A DNA stretch of 10,086 bases from NCBI GenBank assembly GCA_018304365.1, contig JAGVWH010000011.1:1-10086 (forward strand), written 5' to 3'. The position numbers and the translations under genes are program-made. Shown here one piece after another: positions 1 through 6,596 of this stretch. The DNA is from Nanobdellati archaeon (GTDB lineage Archaea > Nanobdellota > Nanobdellia > UBA10117). The notes beneath the pieces were generated by a model. It did not search any database. It was not told the origin of the DNA and was given only the letters and a program-made list of their open reading frames with translations. Numbering within the stretch: position 1 is the first letter of the stretch; every line of letters starts with the position of its first letter.

Positions 1-512
1 CCTGGATCAATTCTTTCCGGCGACGCTACAACAAAAAAATCTGTTCCTGCTGTTAATCCAGATTCGCTTTCCAAAACAGAGCACAGTATTTTACGTGTCA
101 TTCCTGGACCAACTGTACTTTCATTAATAATAAGATCGCCGCGCTTTACATATTTTCCAATGTATTTTGCTACAGAACGCACGAAAGTCAAATCAGGAGA
201 TTTATTTCTACTCGGAGTAGGAACACATATTATTTTTATATCGGATTTTTGTGCTACATTTTCCGGCGAATCAAAACTTATGATTTTCTTTTCGACTAAT
301 CTCGGAAAACTTATATCTAACGTCATATCGCTAAGTGGATTTATTCCAGCGTTTAATAATTCCAATTTTTTATGATCGATATCTGCGCCCAACGTAGTAA
401 AACCAACTTTAGCTATTTCTACAGCTAAAGGTAAACCTACATAGCCCAAACCAAAAACGCCTACTCTGGCTTCTTTCAATTTTATTATGCTTTCGAGTTG
501 TTTTGCATCCAT
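1..512 (-). CDS. Nucleotide-sugar dehydrogenase (UDP-GlcNAc/UDP-ManNAc 6-dehydrogenase type), N-terminal part
   Basis: I see the first 170 residues; the gene runs off the left edge. Members of this family oxidise C6 of a UDP-sugar to the uronic acid in two NAD-dependent steps in the cytoplasm. The Rossmann loop is GLGYVG at residues 21-26, followed by an acidic strand end (GADID, 42-46). Then come CVPTP (96-100), ESTVGPG (131-137) and SPERIDP (164-170), all typical of the WbpA/WbpO/TviB/WecC branch (COG0677) rather than plain UDP-glucose dehydrogenase. The catalytic Cys and C-terminal domain lie outside the window. The ATG start gives 14 residues before the first beta strand and overlaps the end of the upstream epimerase gene by 28 nt, so translation is probably coupled. 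I see no good ribosome binding site. A later in-frame TTG at 479 is a less likely start. The exact sugar (GlcNAc, ManNAc or GalNAc) is not decidable. Confidence 0.9.
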   Translation of the reverse strand, partial: MDAKQLESIIKLKEARVGVFGLGYVGLPLAVEIAKVGFTTLGADIDHKKLELLNAGINPLSDMTLDISFPRLVEKKIISFDSPENVAQKSDIKIICVPTPSRNKSPDLTFVRSVAKYIGKYVKRGDLIINESTVGPGMTRKILCSVLESESGLTAGTDFFVVASPERIDP

Positions 513-1380
513 TCCCAGGTTTTAGTTAATCCCTCTTCCAATTCTACTCTAGGAGTCCATCCTAACACGTGTCTTGCTTTCTCGCTGTCTCCGCACCTTC
601 TTTTAGAATCATAGCTGCGTGCCGCTTCGTATATAATAGATATATCTTTTCCTGAAATTTTCTTTACTAAATTTGCTAATTCCAGCATAGTTGTCTCGCG
701 TTCAGTTCCTATGTTAAAGTAATCTCCTTTTGTCTTTGTATTTATTGCTAAAAGATTTGCATCGCAGACATCCTGCACATAAGTAAATGCTCTTGTCTGA
801 TGCCCATCTCCAAAAATAGTAAGAGGTTTATTTTCTAACGCATTGCGCAGAAAAATTCCCGCAACGAAGCCATAAGGCGAAGATAATTGATGAGGTCCGT
901 ATGCATTAAAATATCTGAAAGAACAAGTATCAATTCCATAATTTTCGTACATAACTTTGCAGGCGCTTTCTGCCAGTTTTTTGGCAATTCCGTAGGCCGT
1001 TACTCTGTAATCAATATAATCTGTTTCTCCAGTTCTCTTTTTGTCTGATAGCTCAAGAGGTTCGCCGTAAACTTCTGACGATGACGCGAAAATAAGTTTC
1101 TTTGCGGGACTATTCAAAACTTGTTCAAAGAAAATATGATTGTCATGCGCATTCACTTGAAAAACTTTCCACGGATTCTCTACTACATTCACTACGCCAA
1201 GAAAAGCAGCATTATGTAATATTACATCAACATCTTTCAAAGCCTGCCTTACTACTTCTTTGTCGCCTATAGATCCTCTAAATATTTTTATTTTATCTTT
1301 TATATTATTTAAATTGCCCAATGTTCCTGTAGAAAAATCATCGAGAACAATCCTGCACCACCAGTAACTAATATATGCAT
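485..1380 (-). pseudogene. NAD-dependent sugar-nucleotide epimerase (extended SDR, GalE/WbpP-like), 5' end disrupted by deletion and frameshift
   Basis: The long open part (TTG at 1321 to TAA at 485, 278 codons) encodes most of an extended short-chain dehydrogenase/reductase: SSSEVYGEP, a catalytic YGIAKK (YxxxK), RYFNAYGP, a GDGHQTRAFTYVQD stretch and a C-terminal LGWTP. Such enzymes usually epimerise a UDP-sugar at C4. The expected N-terminus lies just upstream in another frame: ATG at 1380 starts MHILVTGGAG, and the next frame resumes with VLDDFSTGTLGN. Compared with the usual family spacing, about 18 residues including the rest of the glycine loop and helix A are missing, and the frames no longer join. 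Read from 1380, translation stops after 23 codons. A product from TTG 1321 would lack the NAD-binding loop. Either the gene is a recent pseudogene or the assembly is wrong here. The downstream dehydrogenase gene overlaps its 3' end, which suggests the two act in sequence, for example towards UDP-GalNAcA. Confidence 0.8.
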
Positions 1381-1402
1381 TTATTTGGCAAATTAGGTTA
1401 AG

Positions 1403-1410
1403 CTTAAAAA
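1403..1410 (-). promoter_or_regulatory. Putative TATA box of the epimerase-dehydrogenase unit
   Basis: The minus strand reads TTTTTAAG, centred about 26 nt upstream of the ATG at 1380. No Shine-Dalgarno motif lies between. The spacing fits an archaeal TATA box driving a leaderless mRNA. The region is very AT-rich, so chance is a real alternative. Confidence 0.4.
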
Positions 1411-1427
1411 GATTTTTAACGATAGAA

Positions 1428-1435
1428 TTAAATAT
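1428..1435 (+). promoter_or_regulatory. Putative TATA box of the radical SAM gene
   Basis: The plus strand reads TTAAATAT, centred about 25 nt before the ATG at 1456. An alternative box, TTTTTAAC at 1413-1420, would give a leader of about 14 nt. It shares a 75-nt divergent spacer with the minus-strand promoter, so the two could be co-regulated. There is no SD motif before 1456. Confidence 0.35.
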
Positions 1436-1455
1436 TGTTTGCTGGACACACTAAT

Positions 1456-2862
1456 ATGGATAATAAAAAAATTTTGCTTGTTGCTGCTTCACAGGCTAAA
1501 GCTTATGAAAAGAGTAAAATTAAAGGTACTGTTCCAATAATACCTTCTCTTGGCTTAGCTACTGTAGCCGGCAGCATATTAGAATCAAATGGTCATTCTG
1601 TAGAAATTCTCGATATGATAGTTGAACAAAATGAAAATGCTGAACTGAAAAAAAGCTTATCTAAATTCCAGCCCGATATAATAGGGGTTTCATTCACCAT
1701 TCAAAATACAAATCGTGCAGATGAAATAGCAAAGATTGCGAAAGAGTACAATAAAAACATTGTTACTATTGCTGGCGGACCTCATGTATCCTATATAAGT
1801 AATGCTATAAAAACTGTTGAAGAAACAAGCTTCGATATAGCTGTAGTTGGACCGGGCGATATAACTTTCAAAGATCTTCTTACGGCCAAAGACCTAACAA
1901 AAGTTAATGGTATAGTATTCAATAGAAATGGTAGAGCGGTAATAACCAGCCCAAGAGAGCCATTAAAAAACTTGGACGAATTACCAATGCCTGCGTGGCA
2001 TTTGTTTAAATTAGATAGATACAAAATGTCTAAGTTGCTTGCGAGAAAAAAACGTGTTGCTCCAATAGAGACAAGCAGGGGTTGTCCATTCAGATGCACT
2101 TACTGTTCGAGAAATGTCTTTGGGACAACTTACGTATATAAAAGTCCTGAACGCGTAGCAAAAGAATTCGAATACTACAGGGATTATGGTTTTGAAGAAG
2201 TCCAAGTTATGGATGATATGTTTACAATACTCAGACCAAGAGTTCATAAAATCTGCCAAAGTCTAGCTGCCAACAAAAATGATATTTTGATTAACGTTAT
2301 GAATGGAATAAGAGTAAACTCCATAGATGAAGATCTGCTAAAAACTATGAAAGCTGCCGGCGTTTACAGAGCCAGTTTTGGCGCAGAATCTGGAAATCAA
2401 AAAGTATTGGACGATATTGAAAAGGGAATAAAGGTGGAAGATATTCCCAAGGCTTTCAAACTCTGCAGAAAAGTAGGTATAGAGAGTCTTGGTTATTTTA
2501 TGGTTGGTTTGCCTGCCGATACAAAAGAAACTATGCAAGATACGATAAACATAGCTATAGAAAGTGATCCAGATATAGCTAAAGTAGATATATCAACCCC
2601 TATACCGGGAACGCAATTATTTGAGCGTTATCAAAAGATGGGTGTAATTAAAGTAGCAGATTGGTCTAATTTTATATTTCACGATCCTAGAGAAGTTTAT
2701 GATCATCCAACTTTAGACTGGGATACTATATTTGATTATTATCATCAATTCTATAAAGAGTTTTATTTCAGGCCAAAATACATTGCCAAAAGGTTTGCAC
2801 ATGGTGTAAAAAATGGCACATTAGTAGCAGATGCGGTAACATTTGTTAAAACTCCCTGGTAA
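1456..2862 (+). CDS. B12-binding-domain radical SAM protein
   Basis: A 468-residue protein with a cobalamin-binding-type Rossmann domain (about residues 4-165) followed by a radical SAM barrel (about 200-400). The N-terminal part has the usual layout of this class: a PIIPSLGLATVAG segment (28-39), VEILD (49-53), IGVSFT (76-81) and AGGPHVS (106-112). The [4Fe-4S] cluster motif is SRGCPFRCTYC, with C210, C214 and C217. Later family signatures are ASFGAESGNQKVL (306-318), YFMVGLPADTKE (347-358) and TPIPGTQLFE (381-390). Many relatives methylate unreactive carbon or phosphorus, and others rearrange rings. The substrate here is unknown; glycan or lipid tailoring is an inference from the neighbours. 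I chose the ATG at 1456 over a TTG at 1435 because of the TATA spacing and the KILLVA strand that follows. Its stop abuts the stop of the convergent gene. Confidence 0.9.
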   Translation: MDNKKILLVAASQAKAYEKSKIKGTVPIIPSLGLATVAGSILESNGHSVEILDMIVEQNENAELKKSLSKFQPDIIGVSFTIQNTNRADEIAKIAKEYNKNIVTIAGGPHVSYISNAIKTVEETSFDIAVVGPGDITFKDLLTAKDLTKVNGIVFNRNGRAVITSPREPLKNLDELPMPAWHLFKLDRYKMSKLLARKKRVAPIETSRGCPFRCTYCSRNVFGTTYVYKSPERVAKEFEYYRDYGFEEVQVMDDMFTILRPRVHKICQSLAANKNDILINVMNGIRVNSIDEDLLKTMKAAGVYRASFGAESGNQKVLDDIEKGIKVEDIPKAFKLCRKVGIESLGYFMVGLPADTKETMQDTINIAIESDPDIAKVDISTPIPGTQLFERYQKMGVIKVADWSNFIFHDPREVYDHPTLDWDTIFDYYHQFYKEFYFRPKYIAKRFAHGVKNGTLVADAVTFVKTPW

Positions 2863-4236
2863 TTAATCAAAAATATCAGATAATACTCTGCCTTTTGCAG
2901 ATTTGCAATATTTTAATCCCAAAATATAACTTATAGTTAGATTCAAATCCATTATAGATGGTATATAATCTATAACTTTGTGCTTAATTCCCTCGCCATA
3001 AAATATCAGCGGTACATACTTTTCAGATTTTGCAAACATGTATGAATGCTCCATACCGGCTTGGCCATGATCCGATCCTATAATTACAATCGTATCTTTG
3101 TCTAATTTATTAATTTTAAGCCAATTAAAAAATTTCTCAATTCTATTATCTATTCTTTGCAATGCTTTAATATAGTGTTTAGACTCGCTACCATATGCGT
3201 GTCCAGCTATATCTACATCGCTCAAATCTGCTATGAATAAACGTGCTTTGTTATTCAGCAAATCTTCTTTTAACATATTTATGAGTACATCATCAGATTT
3301 AACACCGTACTTGGGCAAGGATACAACTTTTGATGTCCAATTTGGTTTCGTTATGTCCTTTATATGTATATTTCCATAAAGTATCGTATCTACTAAATCT
3401 GGCAGAGCTTCCAATTTAAGGCCCGAATGAAAGTTATTATCCATAACTCCATTTTCTTTAGGTGTAGCACCAGTAAGTATGGCTGCAAAAGCGGGGTTAG
3501 TTAATGCGCGGTAGACAGTTATTGCTCCATTCTTGAAATAAGCACTATTTTGTTCCAAATAGCGCATAAATGGCAGATTCGCTTGGTTAAATCTATCGTG
3601 CCTGCAGCCATCTATATTAAGATAAATAACTCTTTTTACATTCCTGCGCTCTTCCGGCTTAAAATCTCCTGATTGAAATGTTTTAGGTAAAAACAACCTG
3701 TTAAGCAAAGATGCTGCTAGAATAAATCCCAAAAGACCTGCTGAATTATAATTCAATGGATTAGGCTGAAAAAATAGCAGCATTGTAAGCATAGACGAAA
3801 AAAATATAGACATTATTGCACTTGAAGACGTAGGTGCAAAAGTTATCATGGAATTAACTATTATTCTAAATGGAAGCGTTATATCTTTAAGAATTATCAT
3901 GTATGGTACACTATAAAGAAAAAATTGTGAAAGGTAAAAAAATACTATACTAGTTAGAAGTAATCCTGAAAATAAAATTATATCGAAGTTCGGTATTAAG
4001 TAAAATAAATAAATAAAAACAGGAATCATAAATGAATAATAAAGATAAAAATCTCCGAGTTTAAACATCGCGTAAAGAAACAAGCTATATACTATTATGC
4101 TTGTGAAATTAATAGGCATAGCTAATAAAAAACTAAAAGCTACATAACAAAATATACCAGATATAAGAAAATATGTATCTATTGTATTGAATAAATAAAT
4201 AATACGTTCAAGGAATTTCTCCATCCAAACGTCCAT
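2863..4236 (-). CDS. Membrane-anchored alkaline phosphatase superfamily (type I phosphodiesterase-like) protein
   Basis: 457 residues from this start. The first 180 or so form several hydrophobic membrane segments. From about residue 200 there is an alkaline-phosphatase-fold domain with a full set of candidate metal and catalytic residues: D209 in NIDGCRHD, a nucleophile T246 in RALTNPAF followed by ILTG, D342 and H346 in DVDIAGHAYG, D389-H390 in GSDHGQ, and H397 in MEHSY. Known relatives include nucleotide pyrophosphatase/phosphodiesterases and the membrane-bound phosphoethanolamine or glycerol-phosphate transferases. Activity on a phosphodiester or phospho-head-group outside the membrane is the best guess, but the substrate is unknown. 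In-frame ATGs exist at 4248, 4236 and 4224; I prefer 4236 because the shared TATA-like box is about 26 nt upstream of it. It is convergent with the radical SAM gene, with no gap, and divergent from the methyltransferase gene. Confidence 0.8.
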   Translation of the reverse strand: MDVWMEKFLERIIYLFNTIDTYFLISGIFCYVAFSFLLAMPINFTSIIVYSLFLYAMFKLGDFYLYYSFMIPVFIYLFYLIPNFDIILFSGLLLTSIVFFYLSQFFLYSVPYMIILKDITLPFRIIVNSMITFAPTSSSAIMSIFFSSMLTMLLFFQPNPLNYNSAGLLGFILAASLLNRLFLPKTFQSGDFKPEERRNVKRVIYLNIDGCRHDRFNQANLPFMRYLEQNSAYFKNGAITVYRALTNPAFAAILTGATPKENGVMDNNFHSGLKLEALPDLVDTILYGNIHIKDITKPNWTSKVVSLPKYGVKSDDVLINMLKEDLLNNKARLFIADLSDVDIAGHAYGSESKHYIKALQRIDNRIEKFFNWLKINKLDKDTIVIIGSDHGQAGMEHSYMFAKSEKYVPLIFYGEGIKHKVIDYIPSIMDLNLTISYILGLKYCKSAKGRVLSDIFD

Positions 4237-4257
4237 ATGTATTATCATATAGAATAT

Positions 4258-4267
4258 CTTTTAAGAG
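4258..4267. promoter_or_regulatory. Putative bidirectional TATA box between divergent genes
   Basis: CTTTTAAGAG on the plus strand (CTCTTAAAAG on the minus) is nearly self-complementary. Its centre is about 25.5 nt before the ATG at 4288 on the plus strand and about 26.5 nt before the ATG at 4236 on the minus strand. Both match archaeal TATA-to-start spacing for leaderless messages, so one site may serve both genes. No SD motif precedes either start. Confidence 0.45.
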
Positions 4268-4287
4268 TATCTGCACGGTTATAATAA

Positions 4288-5016
4288 ATGAGATTAAGCG
4301 AATTTACTACGCTATTGAAACTATCTGCTATACGAAAACAAAGCGTAGAGAATTATTTTAAATTTCAGAGATACCAAGCAAGCCTAATACACAAAGATTT
4401 GCAAAAATACGGCTTACAATTCGCCAAGAGAGTTCTAGATATAGGAAGCGGCATTGGGGGTTATGTGTATGAATTTTCTGAAAAACATGAAAAAACTAAT
4501 TTCTATAGTTTGGACTTAAATCCTCTGCCATTTGCCCAGGAAAAATACAAGGATAAAAAAATATTCACCGTGCGCGGTGATATCACACATCCGCCATTCA
4601 AGGATAATTCTTTTGATTTCATATTTGCTTCGAGTGTCATAGAGCATATTGAGGAACAGGCTAGGCTAACTAAATCCATAGCGAATATCGCTACTGAAAA
4701 CTCTTTAATATACATAAGCTTTCCGCCTTTTTATTCGCTTATGGGCGGGCATAGCATAAGTCCGCTTCACTATCTTCCAGGAAATTTGCCATTCTACATA
4801 TACAAAAATTTCTACAGGCAAACACAAAGCTCGTTTAAAAATTATGGCTTAGTTAAAACAACACTTCGCAGTGCTGAAAATATAATAAAAAATAATTTTG
4901 ATATAATAGACATTAAGCCTAGATTTTTTACAAGCATCAAGCCACTAATTAAAATTCCAATTTTAAGAGAAATAATAGCGCCCCACATAGAATTTTTCCT
5001 TAGGCCTAAAAAATGA
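4288..5016 (+). CDS. Class I SAM-dependent methyltransferase
   Basis: A 242-residue soluble protein with the class I methyltransferase core. Motif I is VLDIGSGIGG (49-58), the acidic end of strand 2 is in FYSLDLNP (D76), GDITHPPFKDNSFD (97-110) carries D98, and the motif IV region is FIFASSVIEHI (111-121). The region after the core contains FPPFYSLMGGHS (145-156) and an HYLPG stretch, which probably shape the acceptor pocket. The basic, aromatic C-terminus ends in RPKK. It likely methylates a sugar, a lipid carrier or another small molecule of the glycan pathway; the acceptor cannot be told. Its TGA overlaps the ATG of the next gene (ATGA), so the two are almost certainly one transcript with coupled translation. 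A TATA-like box lies 25 nt before the start, which argues for a leaderless mRNA. Confidence 0.88.
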   Translation: MRLSEFTTLLKLSAIRKQSVENYFKFQRYQASLIHKDLQKYGLQFAKRVLDIGSGIGGYVYEFSEKHEKTNFYSLDLNPLPFAQEKYKDKKIFTVRGDITHPPFKDNSFDFIFASSVIEHIEEQARLTKSIANIATENSLIYISFPPFYSLMGGHSISPLHYLPGNLPFYIYKNFYRQTQSSFKNYGLVKTTLRSAENIIKNNFDIIDIKPRFFTSIKPLIKIPILREIIAPHIEFFLRPKK

Positions 5017-6596
5017 AATCCAAATATATCAAACTAATTTCGCTGTTAATATTAGGCCTTTGTATATCATTTTTATCTTTAGGTAGCGTAACAGACGATT
5101 ACAAAATAAATGATGATTCAAGAATAATTTATCTAGTTCATCAATTCGAAGATAAAGATTTATTTAAAAATGATATAATGGCAGAGTATACAAAAAGTTC
5201 GCAGGCTCCCATAACAACAACTCTTTTATATTTCTACGGTTTCATAAATAATCACTTAGACTTTATCGTTGCGGGAAAAATATTGTCCATTGTGTTATTT
5301 TTAGCTGCAGTAATATATTCCTATAGGCTTGGTGAAGTAATAGATAAGAAGACTGCGTTCATTTTTTCGCTTTTAGTTACACTACAAATGGGTATTACTT
5401 ACTATTATTTTTCCGGCGGCTTATCGAGAGCATTTGGCTGGCCACTGAGTCTAGCATTTATGTATTATTTAATTAAGGATTCGAAATTAAAAATGTTGAT
5501 AATATTAATTATGCAATCTCTTTTTTATCCTCCAGCATTCTTAATTAGTTTTGGAACATATTTTCTTCTAAATTTGCATCTGCAAAAATTTGATTTTAAA
5601 AAATACAAAACATTATTTTTAACTGCTATAATTCCTTTATCAATACTCATACTATCATTTGCGAATAAAAAGAACTTCGGACAAATGACAAATATTTTCG
5701 AGGCTATAGCTATGCCAGAATATTACACTGGCGGCAGAGTTCCTGTATTCAGAGGTTCATTACCCTTCACAGATTCAATAAAAGATACAATTTACTCAAT
5801 ATTTAATTATCAGAATACAGGTATATCTAATCCAATTTATTTGAGTTCTTTAGTTATATTTGGTATTATAGGATTAATTTTTCTCCTATATTACGGAAAA
5901 AAACTTCTTCCGAAGGAGTTACACTACATGGCACTAGTGAGCGTATTAGCATTCGCAACAGCGTTTGCATTATTTTTTTATCTTTATTTTCCAAATAGAT
6001 ATATATCTTTTACAATACCTATATATATTTTCGCGGCTACTAGCGCTGGTTTATCTAAACTCTTAGACACTATATCTAGCAAAAAAATAAAAGGTTTGCT
6101 GCTTTTGAGTGTAATAATATTATCCCTAGTATTCTTTGTGCCAAAGATACCCGCGGCGTACACTATTTGTGGAGATAAAGATATGTACGCTACAATTTCC
6201 GCTCTCGATAAACAAGCTATAATTGCCGGCCATCCGAAAGAATTAGACTGCATTCCAATTTTTACCAAGCATACAGTGATATTTATGGACGAACTTACAG
6301 CACCTTATCATAAGGAGTATTATAAAGTTATTAAAAATAGGCTGAATGCATTTTTTTCTGCATATTATTCTGATGACATAGTAGATATGTACGCGTTCTG
6401 TAAAAAATATAACGTATCTTACGTTATAATAAATCGCGATCACTTTACCTATAGTTATTTAAACGGACGTATATACAGAGAGCCATTTAATATACAAATC
6501 AAAGAGCAATTATCAAATAAGAATGATTTTGCATTATCTCATTACGGCGGCAAAACTATATTTGATGATGAAACTAAATATATAATAAACTGCTAA
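5013..6596 (+). CDS. Polytopic membrane protein, GT-C glycosyltransferase-like
   Basis: 527 residues with roughly ten hydrophobic spans (about 6-24, 84-103, 114-131, 139-154, 159-186, 201-216, 273-293, 304-326, 330-348, 360-377) and a soluble C-terminal part from about 380. Between the first two spans lies an acidic loop with DDSR at 34-37, followed by an LFKND stretch. This resembles the DD-containing first loop of GT-C-fold lipid-linked-sugar transferases, and I recall similar DDAR...LFPND patterns in uncharacterised bacterial membrane proteins. FPNRYISF (326-333) after a span is also typical. The likely role is transfer of a sugar from a polyprenyl-phosphate donor on the outer face of the membrane, but no family name can be assigned from motif memory alone. 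It is coupled to the methyltransferase gene by an ATGA overlap and shares stop-codon bases with the convergent downstream gene. Confidence 0.65.
   Translation: MKSKYIKLISLLILGLCISFLSLGSVTDDYKINDDSRIIYLVHQFEDKDLFKNDIMAEYTKSSQAPITTTLLYFYGFINNHLDFIVAGKILSIVLFLAAVIYSYRLGEVIDKKTAFIFSLLVTLQMGITYYYFSGGLSRAFGWPLSLAFMYYLIKDSKLKMLIILIMQSLFYPPAFLISFGTYFLLNLHLQKFDFKKYKTLFLTAIIPLSILILSFANKKNFGQMTNIFEAIAMPEYYTGGRVPVFRGSLPFTDSIKDTIYSIFNYQNTGISNPIYLSSLVIFGIIGLIFLLYYGKKLLPKELHYMALVSVLAFATAFALFFYLYFPNRYISFTIPIYIFAATSAGLSKLLDTISSKKIKGLLLLSVIILSLVFFVPKIPAAYTICGDKDMYATISALDKQAIIAGHPKELDCIPIFTKHTVIFMDELTAPYHKEYYKVIKNRLNAFFSAYYSDDIVDMYAFCKKYNVSYVIINRDHFTYSYLNGRIYREPFNIQIKEQLSNKNDFALSHYGGKTIFDDETKYIINC

Noticed and set aside
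160-375. Plus-strand open frame of 71 codons
   Set aside because: It is antisense to the conserved N-terminal domain of the nucleotide-sugar dehydrogenase and shows no recognisable protein pattern.
1435-1455. Seven-codon N-terminal extension of the radical SAM protein from TTG 1435
   Set aside because: The extension is not part of the domain, overlaps the likely promoter, and an ATG at 1456 directly precedes the first beta strand.
2888-2900. Short hairpin CTGC-CTTTT-GCAG near the end of the radical SAM gene, terminator-like
   Set aside because: The stem has only four pairs, the T-run after it is broken, and it lies inside the coding sequence of the convergent gene.
4280-4285. TATAAT, a bacterial -10 look-alike just before the methyltransferase ATG
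   Set aside because: It would place the transcript start at or after the start codon at 4288, so it cannot serve this gene as a normal -10 element.
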